DNA from: Gammaproteobacteria bacterium
Lineage (GTDB): Bacteria; Pseudomonadota; Gammaproteobacteria; Pseudomonadales; Porticoccaceae
Direction of reading: 5' to 3'
Assembly: GCA_018069465.1 (NCBI GenBank)
Contig: JAGPUW010000012.1
Coordinates: 1 to 57,069 of the forward strand
DNA: 57,069 nt
Shown piece by piece: positions 39,951-48,765 of this stretch (position 1 is its first letter; each line of letters opens with the position of its first letter). The translations under genes and the position numbers were made by a program. Under the pieces are notes generated by a model, which saw only the letters and a program-made list of their open reading frames with translations, searched no databases and was not told the origin of the DNA.

Positions 39951-39973
39951 ATGAAGTGTGTGCAATTAAATAA

Positions 39974-40555
39974 ATGAATAAGTATTTAGATGCCAGCGCT
40001 ATTATTGATTGGCAACAGCCGGCAGTGTTGGCCAAAGCAGTGGAGCTGGCCAATGAGTGCGACGGTGATGAGGCGATAGCGCAAGCCTGTTTTAACTTTG
40101 TGCGCGATGAAATAAAACACAGCCTGGATTACAAACGCAACCCGGTGACCTGCAGTGCCTCCCAGGTGCTGCAGCATGGCACCGGCTATTGCTACGCTAA
40201 AAGCCATTTGTTGGTTGCGCTGCTAAGGGCAAATTCAATTCCAGCCGGTTTGTGCTACCAGCGGCTAACGATAGACCACAGTGTGCCGCCTTTTTGCCTC
40301 CATGGTTTAGTGGCTGTTTATCTTAAAAAACACGCCTGGTATCGCATTGATCCGCGGGGCAATAAGCCCGGTGTGGCGGCGCAGTTTTGTCCACCACAAG
40401 AAAAACTGGCCTTCCCGATTATTATTGAGGGCGAAGCTGACTTGCCGGAGATCTGGCCCGAGCCTTTAGAGATTGTTGTTGAAGCCTTAAGACAAGGTCG
40501 AGACTATCTCGATGTGGCCAACAATTTGCCCGACCTTGAACTCATCTTCACATAA
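39974..40555 (+). CDS. Transglutaminase-like domain protein
   Basis: 193 residues. The transglutaminase-like triad is visible: Cys in GTGYCYAKSHLLVALLR, His in FCLHGLVAVYL and Asp in WYRIDPRGNK. There is no signal peptide, so it is cytoplasmic. The family contains cysteine proteases and amidases, and no specific substrate is known. It follows the aldo/keto reductase by 23 bases in the same direction. Confidence 0.87.
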   Translation: MNKYLDASAIIDWQQPAVLAKAVELANECDGDEAIAQACFNFVRDEIKHSLDYKRNPVTCSASQVLQHGTGYCYAKSHLLVALLRANSIPAGLCYQRLTIDHSVPPFCLHGLVAVYLKKHAWYRIDPRGNKPGVAAQFCPPQEKLAFPIIIEGEADLPEIWPEPLEIVVEALRQGRDYLDVANNLPDLELIFT

Positions 40556-40622
40556 GAATGAAAACTTTTTAATGAAAGCCATAGAAACATATTATCCATT
40601 TAATCATTAATAATTCTGGAGA

Positions 40623-41657
40623 ATGTCAATGGAATTACCCGAAGGCGCCTATTTAAAGCTAAACCCTGAAGATGAATACATGCACCCCCTGGGTAGTGAA
40701 GTGAATTTTAACGAAAGCATGTACTTCAATGTTTACGACCCCAAAGGCAAAGTCGGCGGCTGGTTCCGCATCGGCAACCGCGCCAATGAAGGCAATGCGG
40801 AAATGACCACCTGTATTTACCTGCCCGATGGTTCAGTCGCCTTTATGTTTCAGCGAGCGAAAATTGATAATAACGATGCCTTCAAAGCCGGGGGTATGGA
40901 ATTTATTATCGACGAACCCTACAAAAAGTTAAGGGTTAAATACAGTGGCGAAGCCCTGTTAATGAAAAATCCCGGTGACATGATTGACCCCAGTACAGCT
41001 TTTAAAAACAATCCTAAATTACCTTGCAGCGTAGAGCTAAGTTATCGCGGTGTATCGCCTATGTACGGCGGCGAGCCGGTGAATGCCGATGGCTCGCCAC
41101 TGGAAAACAATCCCAATGCCGGTTTTTATCTCGGCCATTACGAGCAGCACATCGCCGGTACTGGCAAAATTGTTGTCGGTGACAAGACCTACACGATTAA
41201 TGGTCTCGGCCTGCGCGACCACAGTTGGGGGCCGCGCTACTGGCAAAACGTGCAGTTCTATCGCTGGTTGCCGATGAACTTTAGCGAAGACTTCGCCATT
41301 ATGTGCCTCAATAAAACCCTCGGTGACGGCACTAAACTGATCGGCGGCATGGTGCTCAATGAGGGGCGCTACGATTTGATTCGCGAGGCGAGCATCGAAA
41401 CTGAGTGGGATGAAAATTATTATCAGACCTCTTTAAAAGCCTGGGCCAAAACCGATCACGCAGAATATGAAATTGAGGGTCGGGTGATGTCGCTCATCCC
41501 CCTGCGCAATCGCCGCACTTTGGATGACGGTACCGAGTTGATGACGCGCATTACCGAAGGCATGACCGAATATCGCTGCAATGGCATGGTGGGTTACGGA
41601 CTGTCGGAATATCTCGACCAAATTATTGATGGCAAACCGAATGGCATCTCATCATGA
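40623..41657 (+). CDS. DUF7064/DUF7065-like protein (CrtC/lipocalin-like fold possible)
   Basis: 344 residues, beta-rich, with no signal peptide. The central GWFRIGNRANEGNAEMTTC and late LGLRDHSWGPRYWQNVQFYR resemble proteins annotated with DUF7064/7065, which lie in actinobacterial and gammaproteobacterial lipid/steroid catabolic loci; a relation to carotenoid hydratase CrtC-like folds is a guess. ATG 40623 or 40629 are both possible; GGAG suits the second. The stop overlaps the next start (ATGA), so it is coupled to the phosphotransferase. Confidence 0.7.
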   Translation: MSMELPEGAYLKLNPEDEYMHPLGSEVNFNESMYFNVYDPKGKVGGWFRIGNRANEGNAEMTTCIYLPDGSVAFMFQRAKIDNNDAFKAGGMEFIIDEPYKKLRVKYSGEALLMKNPGDMIDPSTAFKNNPKLPCSVELSYRGVSPMYGGEPVNADGSPLENNPNAGFYLGHYEQHIAGTGKIVVGDKTYTINGLGLRDHSWGPRYWQNVQFYRWLPMNFSEDFAIMCLNKTLGDGTKLIGGMVLNEGRYDLIREASIETEWDENYYQTSLKAWAKTDHAEYEIEGRVMSLIPLRNRRTLDDGTELMTRITEGMTEYRCNGMVGYGLSEYLDQIIDGKPNGISS

Positions 41658-42766
41658 AAAAGGATGTCATGAGTAAGGGTGCAGTAACAGACGATAGTAG
41701 CCCAGGACTGAGTGATGGCGACGTCGCCGGGCTATTGAGTGAAGAGGCCTCGCGCTATTTTTCAGCGGGCGAAGCGGCGAATATCGAAAAAATGTCCGGT
41801 GGTGCCTCCCGTGAAACCTGGTCTTTTGACTGGGTGGGAAATGATGGCAGCAGCACCGGTTTAATTCTACGCCGCGACCCCGGTAATACCGGAAGCTCGG
41901 GAGAAGAGGGCTGGCGTGGCGGAAAAACCACCTATTCTCTTGACCGCACTACCGAGGCCGAATTACAGCGCGTAGTGTCTGATGCCGGCGGTTTAGTCGC
42001 GAAAGTCCACTTTGCCCTGCCCGAAGACCACGCCCTCGGCGGTTGCTATGTGATGGACCGCATCGAAGGTGAAGTGCTGGCGCCGCGTATTCTGCGTGAA
42101 GAGGCTTATGCCGGCGCGCGCCTTACAATGGCTCGCCAGTGCGGTGAAATACTCGCCGGTTTGCATGCGGTCGACCCCGCCACCTTGCCAGGGAATTTGG
42201 TGCAAATGCCAGTGCAGCCTTTAATTGCCTACTACCGTGAATTACTCGACGGCATTAGCGAATTTTATCGCGACAACACCGCGATTGCCCGACCGGAATA
42301 TCACCCAGCTTTTGAACTGACCTTTCGCTGGCTTGAACAAAATATGCCCAAAGATGCGCCCTCGGGTTTAGTGCATGGCGACTTTCGCAACGGTAACTTT
42401 GTCGTCGGCCCCGAAGGGATTCGCGCCGTACTCGACTGGGAACTCGGCCACGTTGGCGACGGTATGGAAGACCTCGGCTGGCTCTGCGTGCGCGCCTGGC
42501 GCTTTGGTCAGCACAATAATCCGGTGGGTGGTTTTGGCCAGCGCGAAGACCTGTTCGCCGGCTATGAAGATGCCGGTGGCCGCAAGGTCGATCCCAAGGT
42601 CGTGCACTTCTGGGAAGTGCTGGGCACTCTTAAATGGGGCATTATTTGCATGTTTCAGGCCTATAAACACTTGTCCGGGCTGATCAACTCTTTCGAGCAC
42701 ATGGCCATTGGCCGCCGCGCCTGCGAAAACGAAATCGACCTGTTAAAACTGATTGAGGAGGCGTAA
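41654..42766 (+). CDS. Phosphotransferase-family (APH/ACAD10-like) protein
   Basis: 370 residues with the aminoglycoside-phosphotransferase fold: the brenner-type catalytic motif LVHGDFRNGNFV (HxDxxxxN), and metal-binding VLDWELGHVGDGMEDLGW. Members near acyl-CoA genes phosphorylate hydroxyacyl-CoA substrates in the ACAD10/11 pathway for 4-hydroxy acids, but also other small molecules. Here it sits between the DUF7064-like gene and a DUF6285 gene, a pairing often seen, so a catabolic kinase is more likely than drug resistance. Confidence 0.87.
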   Translation: MKKDVMSKGAVTDDSSPGLSDGDVAGLLSEEASRYFSAGEAANIEKMSGGASRETWSFDWVGNDGSSTGLILRRDPGNTGSSGEEGWRGGKTTYSLDRTTEAELQRVVSDAGGLVAKVHFALPEDHALGGCYVMDRIEGEVLAPRILREEAYAGARLTMARQCGEILAGLHAVDPATLPGNLVQMPVQPLIAYYRELLDGISEFYRDNTAIARPEYHPAFELTFRWLEQNMPKDAPSGLVHGDFRNGNFVVGPEGIRAVLDWELGHVGDGMEDLGWLCVRAWRFGQHNNPVGGFGQREDLFAGYEDAGGRKVDPKVVHFWEVLGTLKWGIICMFQAYKHLSGLINSFEHMAIGRRACENEIDLLKLIEEA

Positions 42767-42768
42767 AC

Positions 42769-43164
42769 ATGCCACAAGATAGAGCCAGTGCCGAAGAACT
42801 GCTGGGCGGGGTGGAAGCCTTTCTGCGCAAAGACGTATTGCCACAGTTAAGTGGTGCCAGTATTTATAAATGCCGGGTCGCAGCCAATATTCTCAGTATC
42901 GTGCAGCGTGAGTTAGCCAAGGGTGAACAGGCAAATAGTGCCGAGCTTGAGGGCTTGCAAGCTTTGCTCGGTCGCCAGGGTGAGGGGTCAAGCGAAGCGG
43001 CCCTGCTCGATGACCTCAATGGCGAGCTGTGTGCGGGTATCCGTAGCGGTAAGCTCGATGAGCAGCGGGATGTGGTAATGAGCCATGTGCGCAGCACTTT
43101 GCAGGACAAGCTGGCCATTGCCAATCCCAAATATGCCGGTTATCGAGAGAGTTTGGGGGAGTAG
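42769..43164 (+). CDS. DUF6285 domain protein
   Basis: 131 residues, predicted all helical: ELLGGVEAFLRKDVLPQL then YKCRVAANILSIVQREL. This is the DUF6285 pattern, a small protein encoded next to phosphotransferase-family genes; it may be a partner subunit. It starts two bases after the phosphotransferase stop with GGAGG upstream, so it is strongly coupled. No catalytic residues are evident. Confidence 0.82.
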   Translation: MPQDRASAEELLGGVEAFLRKDVLPQLSGASIYKCRVAANILSIVQRELAKGEQANSAELEGLQALLGRQGEGSSEAALLDDLNGELCAGIRSGKLDEQRDVVMSHVRSTLQDKLAIANPKYAGYRESLGE

Positions 43165-43233
43165 CCAAACCCTTGTAGTGAGGCCAACAAATAATAATAA
43201 ATAGCTTGTTGTCGAAAAAGCCTACTGCTTTAA

Positions 43234-43269
43234 AACCTATCCCTTCATTAACAAATGAAGGGATAGGTT
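43234..43269. promoter_or_regulatory. Perfect 16-bp hairpin ahead of the CoA-transferase gene
   Basis: AACCTATCCCTTCATT and its exact inverted copy are separated by four bases. It ends 39 bases before the CoA-transferase start and lacks a T run in either direction. It could be a terminator for the upstream genes, an mRNA processing or stabilising structure, or an operator. Function is not established. Confidence 0.6.
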
Positions 43270-43308
43270 GCTGCCTTGTCGACAATAAGCTTTGCCAAGG
43301 AGCTTTAA

Positions 43309-44535
43309 ATGACACAGACAAGTGATGTTAAACCCATGCTTGAGGGCGTTCGCGTCCTCGACTTTACCCAGTATGTTGCCGGGCCTACGGTGACGCGAAT
43401 GATGGCGGAGTTGGGTGCGGAAATTATTAAAGTCGAACAGTCGCCCGGTGGTGATCCCTCGCGCAGCATTCCTGTTTTTAAGCAGCGCCGCAGTGCCTAT
43501 TACGTGCAGCATAATCGCGGTAAGAAAAGCCTTTGTGTCGATTTTTCCAAACCCGAAACTATTGAGGTTTTGCACGAGCTGGTTAAAACCGTCGATATTG
43601 TTGTGGAAAATTACGGCCCGGGAGTGATGACAAAGCGCCAGCTGGATTACGACACCCTGAGTGCCATTCACCCGAAATTAATATTCCTGTCGATATCGGC
43701 CTTTGGGCGCACTGGGCCGCTGTCTGACCGGGTGGGTTTTGATCTTATTGCCCAGGCCTTTTCCGGTTTGATGCATATGACCGGCGAGCCCGATGGGCCG
43801 CCGCAGTTCGTCAATATGGCCATCGCCGATGTGAATGCCGGGGTTCACGGTTTTGGTTTTCTCGGTTATGCCCTCTACCACCGTGAGCGCACCGGCCGGG
43901 GTCAAAATATCGACGTGGCCATGGTTGACGCCCTCTATCATATGCACGAAGCCAACGTTGAGTTATGCGCCAATGCCAAGGTTGACTACCAGCCCAGGCG
44001 CTGTGGTGCCCATCATCAGGGTTTAGCGCCCTATGGCGTGTTTAAAGGGGCGGAGGGCTGGATTGCGATTCTTGCCGGTGAGCTACAGTGGCCGAGTTTG
44101 CCCCGCGCAATGGGCCAGCCCGAGCTTATCGAAGACTCCCGTTTTGCCGATATGCGCGGCCGTGCAAAGCATCGCCTAGAGCTGGTGGCGCTGGTTGAGG
44201 CGTGGATGGCAAGGCAGGATTGCGATGCCACTATTCTTGATATTCTGGCCGAGTTCCGCGTGCCCTGCGCGCCAGTGTTATCGGTTGCCGATACCATTGG
44301 CCACCCCCACTTTGTGGAGCGGGAAATGGTGCGCAAAGTGAAGGATAAAGTCATCGAAGATGGCGTTATTATTCCCGGCTTTCCGATTAAATCCTCAGAG
44401 CTACCCAAGCTGCCAGAGCTGTGGACGTCTTTTCGAGGGGAGGATAATAGAGCCGTGCTGCAAGCTGATCTTGGCTATAGCGATGCCCAAATACAGGCCC
44501 TGTGCGATAGCGGTGTGCTTCACGCCGAGCGATGA
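43309..44535 (+). CDS. CaiB/BaiF-family (class III) CoA-transferase
   Basis: 408 residues. The family opening GVRVLDFTQYVAGPTVTRMMAELGAEIIKVE, then NRGKKSLCVDF, the DLIAQAFSGLMHMTGEPDGPP segment, and MVDALY are seen; the catalytic aspartate of the family is expected in the NIDVAMVDALY segment. It moves CoA between an acyl-CoA and a carboxylic acid. AAGGAG sits seven bases before ATG. It closes the catabolic block; with the upstream phosphotransferase it suggests breakdown of a hydroxylated acid. Confidence 0.92.
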   Translation: MTQTSDVKPMLEGVRVLDFTQYVAGPTVTRMMAELGAEIIKVEQSPGGDPSRSIPVFKQRRSAYYVQHNRGKKSLCVDFSKPETIEVLHELVKTVDIVVENYGPGVMTKRQLDYDTLSAIHPKLIFLSISAFGRTGPLSDRVGFDLIAQAFSGLMHMTGEPDGPPQFVNMAIADVNAGVHGFGFLGYALYHRERTGRGQNIDVAMVDALYHMHEANVELCANAKVDYQPRRCGAHHQGLAPYGVFKGAEGWIAILAGELQWPSLPRAMGQPELIEDSRFADMRGRAKHRLELVALVEAWMARQDCDATILDILAEFRVPCAPVLSVADTIGHPHFVEREMVRKVKDKVIEDGVIIPGFPIKSSELPKLPELWTSFRGEDNRAVLQADLGYSDAQIQALCDSGVLHAER

Positions 44536-44552
44536 TTTTTACCTGGCTTTTA

Positions 44553-44819
44553 TTACCGATAACCACGGGCGCGAATTAGTGCCTGCGTCTTTGTGCTTTG
44601 CAGGAATTTAAGAAAAGCCTCACTCGCACTATTATTATGGCCCGGCTTTAACAGCACCGCCATTTGTTGAATGGGGCTGTGCATCGCTTTTGGCACTAGG
44701 CAGGTGGAGCCGCGTTTGCTCTCTGCCAGGGCGAGAACTTGGGCCTGAGTGACGAAGCCTAGCTGGGCATTACTCGAGGCCACAAACTGAAAAGTCTGGG
44801 CAATGTTAACGCTCTTACT
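44553..44819 (-). pseudogene. ModA-like molybdate-binding protein, C-terminal remnant
   Basis: About 88 residues: SVNIAQTFQFVASSNAQLGF, then LVPKAMHSPIQQMAVLLKPG and EAFLKFLQSTKTQALIRARGY, the C-terminal third of periplasmic ModA. The N-terminal two-thirds and signal peptide are absent; upstream sequence is not coding in this frame. No modB/modC nearby. It is a truncated relic. Confidence 0.75.
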
Positions 44820-44882
44820 GTGATGTACTTGTTACGCAAGATTATGTACATAAATAATGATGAGTGAATGTCAAGAATTTAG

Positions 44883-46136
44883 CTAGCCATTATTCAGCCT
44901 TTTCTGTAACGCCGTCGAATAAGCGGATATTGCGGGAATCAGACTGGTTACCATTGCACTTACTACAATGACCAGAAGTAGATACATAATATTTTTATCG
45001 AAAACGTTGGCGCTAATAGAAAGGTTAAAGTTGTCGGTGAGAAAGCCGCGAAGAGATAGTAAGCATATGAATAGCAGTGATAGTGCAAATACAGAGCTTG
45101 CTAGCGTTATCAGTAGAGCTTCAGTTTGAATTAATAAAAATAAGAACGATGGAGATGCCCCCAGTGAGCGCATGATGGCAATTTCCCGTTGCCTCTCCCG
45201 AATGGATGTCAGCAACATAGCACTTAATCCCAGTAAGGAGGCGAGTAATACCAGCGCTGATACTAGCATGAGGGTATTTTCCATTATCGCCATCATTTGC
45301 CACAGCTGGGTTAACGTGACGCCAGGCAGGATGGCCAACAATGGCTCTGGTTGGTAGTTGTTAATCGCCCGTTGTACGCGGAAGGTTGCCATTTTTGACT
45401 TCAGCCCTACCATAAAAGCGGTAATGGTTTTTGGGGTAAGGTCGTAATGCTCTACATCATCGGGTGCTATGGCGTGTCCGGGCGTTTTTACGCCGTTCTG
45501 CCAGTCAATGTGTATGGCTTCGATACCGCGTAAACTGACATGTACTGTCTGATCGACAGGTGTGCCGGTAGGTTTAAGGATGCCGACAACGCGAAACGGT
45601 TTGTCGTCGTGCTGACTGAAGCTGGTGCTGGCCACGCCGTGGGCAAGCACCAGGTGGTCATCTAATTGATAGTTTAATTTACGCGCTACATCGGCACCTA
45701 GGACCACATCAAAAACTGAGGCGAAGGCCTTGCCTTGAGTGAATCTCAGCGCCTGTATCTGGCCATAGCGAAAGTATTTGAAGTAGTCGCTTGTCGTCCC
45801 CATCACTCGGTAGCCCTTGTGTGAGTCGCCGAGCGATAGGGGTATCGTCCAGGCGACCTCCTGTTTTTCAGCGACTTCCCGATAGCTTGCCCATGCGATG
45901 TTGTTGGTCGCATTGCCAAGCTGGAATACGGCGTAGAGCAAAAGGTTGATGTCACCCGTGCGGGCACCCACAATCAGGTCGACGCCAGATACGGTATTGC
46001 TAAAGCTGAATTTGGCCTGCTGACGAATATGCTCGATACCTAGAAGCACAAAAATGCTGACTGATATAGCCAGAAATGTCAGTACGACTGATCCCTTACG
46101 GCTCAATAAACTGTGCCAAGCTAAGCGGATAAACAT
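44883..46136 (-). CDS. FtsX/MacB-type ABC transporter permease (ZrgC-like)
   Basis: 417 residues with one N-terminal helix (KGSVVLTFLAISVSIFVLLG), a large periplasmic region (about residues 45-270) and three C-terminal helices, the FtsX/LolC layout; the motif SIRERQREIAIMRSLGA is typical. Its start overlaps the stop of the ATPase gene (TGATG). By recollection, Vibrio cholerae has a Zur-regulated zrg operon combining a DUF2796 protein, an ABC pair and further proteins; this gene would be its permease. Zinc import is inferred, since FtsX-type permeases otherwise handle lipoproteins or drugs. Confidence 0.85.
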   Translation of the reverse strand: MFIRLAWHSLLSRKGSVVLTFLAISVSIFVLLGIEHIRQQAKFSFSNTVSGVDLIVGARTGDINLLLYAVFQLGNATNNIAWASYREVAEKQEVAWTIPLSLGDSHKGYRVMGTTSDYFKYFRYGQIQALRFTQGKAFASVFDVVLGADVARKLNYQLDDHLVLAHGVASTSFSQHDDKPFRVVGILKPTGTPVDQTVHVSLRGIEAIHIDWQNGVKTPGHAIAPDDVEHYDLTPKTITAFMVGLKSKMATFRVQRAINNYQPEPLLAILPGVTLTQLWQMMAIMENTLMLVSALVLLASLLGLSAMLLTSIRERQREIAIMRSLGASPSFLFLLIQTEALLITLASSVFALSLLFICLLSLRGFLTDNFNLSISANVFDKNIMYLLLVIVVSAMVTSLIPAISAYSTALQKRLNNG

Positions 46137-46816
46137 CAGTGATGACCCCCAGCTGTATTGATTGCCTGCAAGGAAACTGTTCGCGAAAAGTACCTGGCAA
46201 GTGATTGGTCATGGCTAACGAAAATCAGCGTTATATTGTGTTGCCTTACGATCTCCATAAGTAAAGTCATAAATGCGTCACGGTTCTGGCTGTCCAGCGC
46301 GGAGGTTGGCTCGTCGACGATCAATAGTTCCGGTGTATTAATCAGTGAACGGGCGATAGCGACACGTTGCTGCTGTCCTATGCTCAGAGAAGAGGCAGGT
46401 TGGTGATGTAAAGCTGCATTAATACCCAGCGCCCGGAGCAATTCTTTCGCTTGTGAATCGGTATTTTTACGGAAGGGGAAGCCAGAGAAATGGTTGGCGA
46501 GACGGATATTGTCTAATACTGAGAGATAGTGAATAAGGTTGAATTGCTGGAAAACAAAACCGATATGGTGGGCGCGAAATTTATCTCTTTGGCGACCTGA
46601 CATCCGATCAAGCGACTGATCGAGTATGTTAATACTACCCTCCGTTGCGGCTAGAATGCCGGCCAACAGATTTAGCAGAGTGGATTTCCCCGAACCGGAG
46701 GGGCCGTGGAGAAAAATATGCTCACCTGTTGTTACTGACCATTCGGGAATTTTGAGTATAGGGTTATCGTTTGCTCGGCCATAGGCGAATTGTAAGTTGT
46801 GTATCGATACTGTCAC
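46136..46816 (-). CDS. ABC transporter ATP-binding protein (LolD/MacB-type, ZrgB-like)
   Basis: 226 residues. Walker A GPSGSGKSTLLN, Q-loop FVFQQFNLIHYLSV, signature SLSIGQQQRVAIARSL, Walker B LLIVDEPTSALD and the H-loop FVSHD are all intact. The start is GTG at 46816 with GAGG upstream. It is translationally coupled to the permease. Its promoter faces the Zur-box-like site at 46857, shared with the divergent DUF3299 gene, so it is likely derepressed when zinc is scarce. Confidence 0.92.
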   Translation of the reverse strand: MTVSIHNLQFAYGRANDNPILKIPEWSVTTGEHIFLHGPSGSGKSTLLNLLAGILAATEGSINILDQSLDRMSGRQRDKFRAHHIGFVFQQFNLIHYLSVLDNIRLANHFSGFPFRKNTDSQAKELLRALGINAALHHQPASSLSIGQQQRVAIARSLINTPELLIVDEPTSALDSQNRDAFMTLLMEIVRQHNITLIFVSHDQSLARYFSRTVSLQAINTAGGHH

Positions 46817-46856
46817 CCAAGCTTACCTCTAGATAATTTTATATTGGCATAAATTT

Positions 46857-46873
46857 GTGATATATCATATCAT
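46857..46873. promoter_or_regulatory. Zur-box-like operator between divergent ABC and DUF3299 genes
   Basis: GTGATATATCATATCAT, an inverted repeat TGATAT-ATC-ATATCA. It is identical at 15 of 17 positions to the site at 56500. It lies 41 bases from the ATPase start and 47 from the DUF3299 start, so one bound dimer could control both. Assignment to Zur rests on the two copies flanking a cluster that encodes Zur. Confidence 0.75.
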
Positions 46874-46919
46874 AAATTTTTTCGATAGCATCGCTTGCAA
46901 AGTACTATGAGGATTCGGC

Positions 46920-47594
46920 TTGCTATTATTCACCCATAAATTAAGGACTTGCACAGGCTTATTGATGCTGCTGTGTGGGATTGTTATGACCGCCAGTTTC
47001 TCTGAAGCGCGAGGCGATGACAGTATCGTCTCATCCGTTACAGCCGATATTTCCAGTGAAGTTAAACCTGTTGACGTAAACAGGGTTTCAAATAAAACTG
47101 CGGAGAAGTACCGAACCATCGAATGGCCTGAATTGATGCCGGAAGATGATCTGGGCGCAATTATGAATCCGCCGGATTTTCTTGATGACATTATCGATGG
47201 TTCAGTCGAAGATCAGATTGGCAATCAGGTGCAAAGCGCAATTGCCGCTGCCGCTGATAACCGTTATCAGCAGGCGTTGGAATCGACTCGTGTGGTCGCG
47301 GAATTTAATAATCAGTCTGTGCGAATTCCGGGTTTTATTGTGCCCTTAGAACTTGATGGTGACCAAGCGATCACTCGATTTTTTCTGGTTCCTTATTTTG
47401 GTGCCTGTATTCATGTGCCGCCACCACCGCCCAATCAAATTATTTATGCGTCGTACCCAAAAGGTTTTAAACTCAAAGCGCTTTACGATCCTTTTTGGAT
47501 TACCGGCGTGCTTAAAACCTCCTTAACTGAAAACGATACGACGACGTCAGCCTATTCTATTGTGGTTGATTCCATACAGCCGTATATGCCCTAG
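46920..47594 (+). CDS. Exported DUF3299 protein
   Basis: 224 residues. Start TTG 46920 with GAGG seven bases upstream; a signal peptide follows (LRTCTGLLMLLCGIVMTASF). The C-terminal half is DUF3299: VRIPGFIVPLELDGDQAITR, FLVPYFGACIHVPPPPPNQI and DPFWITGVLK, with a conserved single Cys-His pair. It is periplasmic. DUF3299 proteins lie next to FtsX/LolD-type ABC pairs in zinc-regulated loci; the role may be in metal or envelope handling. It is divergent from the ABC genes and shares their Zur-like operator. Confidence 0.82.
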   Translation: MLLFTHKLRTCTGLLMLLCGIVMTASFSEARGDDSIVSSVTADISSEVKPVDVNRVSNKTAEKYRTIEWPELMPEDDLGAIMNPPDFLDDIIDGSVEDQIGNQVQSAIAAAADNRYQQALESTRVVAEFNNQSVRIPGFIVPLELDGDQAITRFFLVPYFGACIHVPPPPPNQIIYASYPKGFKLKALYDPFWITGVLKTSLTENDTTTSAYSIVVDSIQPYMP

Positions 47595-47613
47595 GGATTT
47601 CCTACCATTAATG

Positions 47614-47752
47614 GAGACCTTTGCACGAGAGCCATTTTGCTCCCATGCTGCGTTAAAAAAGTGCTCAATCGGTCATTTACACGTGTAAATTTCCTCTCTG
47701 CGCGCTTTTTTGCCTTGCCTGAAATCAAAATCATCTCTCGTGCAAAGGCCTC
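47614..47752. repeat. MITE with 18-bp inverted repeats and 5-bp target duplication
   Basis: 139 bp with ends GAGACCTTTGCACGAGAG and inverted CTCTCGTGCAAAGGCCTC (17 of 18 match). The flanks are TAATG at 47609-47613 and 47753-47757. An internal perfect palindrome ATTTACACGTGTAAAT is present. There is no coding capacity, so a transposase would have to act in trans. It lies in the palindrome CCATTAATGG between convergent genes and touches the stop codon of the COG0523 gene. Confidence 0.88.
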
Positions 47753-48765
47753 TAATGGTTTAAACAAGATAAAAAATTCTGTTCAAGGTCATTGAGCGGC
47801 TCATTAGTCATGGCAATGCATTCAATGCGGCTGTCCATAGCATCATCAATCTCGATTTCCGTCAGTACGTTGTCCGCCTTGTTGTAAGCGATAACGCCTT
47901 GGTCGGTAATAAATACGCCCTTAACGCGTTCGGCGTTAATACCCGTCAATATTTCATACAGTTTATTTCGATTAAAGATAAATGTCGGTTTGAATATCCA
48001 GCCCTGACTGTGCAACCCTTCTCCTTGATTGTTGATGCTAAGGTATCCACAGGGGGGGAGCTCAGGGTTGCTACTAAAGGAGCTCTCTATTGATTCGGTT
48101 ATAGGATGATTATGATTATGCCCGTCGTAGTTTGAGGGGGGCTGCAGCCATGCTGGTTGGAGCTGCCCCATGCTGAGCTGATGCACTGGTTTATTGTTCA
48201 GCCACTGCTTGTTTTCAAGGTATTCCAGTAGCGCGGGAAAATCGTTGGATTGGTATTGGTCGGCTTTGTTGGCGACAATGACATCGGCGATTTCCAGTTG
48301 TTGGTTAAAGGTATCATGGTCAGTGTAGCGTTCGATCTGCACTTTCCGCGCATCAACCAAAGTGAGAGTCGCGCGTAGGTCGAGAACACTGCGGTAGTGC
48401 TCGGCGCGTAGTGCATCCAGCACTTCTTTGGGGTGACCAAGCCCCGTTGGTTCAATCAACAAACGCTGTGGTCTGGCACGGGCGAGCAACATATTTAGTG
48501 CTACCTGCATCGGTAAACCTGCAGCGCAACACATACAGCCACCGGGCACCTCTCGTATATAAATACCTTGATCTTCTTTATTTGTTCCATAGAACAGGCT
48601 TCCGTCAATACCCACTTCGCCAAATTCATTGACCAATACTGCCCAGCGCTCATCGGCGGGTTTTTGCTTGAGTAGATGCAAAATGGCGGTTGTTTTACCG
48701 ACGCCCAGAAACCCGGTGATAATATTGGTGGGTACTGACAGAATCGCTTGTTTATCGGAGTTCAT
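47752..48765 (-). CDS. COG0523-family GTPase, zinc-linked metallochaperone
   Basis: 337 residues from ATG 48765 (MNSDKQAIL), overlapping the carbonic anhydrase gene by 14 bases; longer frames are rejected. Walker A GFLGVGKTT is at residues about 17-25, the metal-binding GGCMCC (CxCC) at about 80, the guanine-specificity NKAD at about 150, and a His-rich stretch NYDGHNHNHP. The C-terminal CobW_C domain is present. These proteins deliver zinc to client enzymes under shortage. Last gene of the zinc operon; its TAG stop is formed at the MITE junction. Confidence 0.92.
   Translation of the reverse strand: MNSDKQAILSVPTNIITGFLGVGKTTAILHLLKQKPADERWAVLVNEFGEVGIDGSLFYGTNKEDQGIYIREVPGGCMCCAAGLPMQVALNMLLARARPQRLLIEPTGLGHPKEVLDALRAEHYRSVLDLRATLTLVDARKVQIERYTDHDTFNQQLEIADVIVANKADQYQSNDFPALLEYLENKQWLNNKPVHQLSMGQLQPAWLQPPSNYDGHNHNHPITESIESSFSSNPELPPCGYLSINNQGEGLHSQGWIFKPTFIFNRNKLYEILTGINAERVKGVFITDQGVIAYNKADNVLTEIEIDDAMDSRIECIAMTNEPLNDLEQNFLSCLNH

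Noticed and set aside
41654-42766. Aminoglycoside resistance gene
   Set aside because: It has the APH fold, but the coupling to DUF6285 and acyl-CoA-related genes points to a catabolic kinase.
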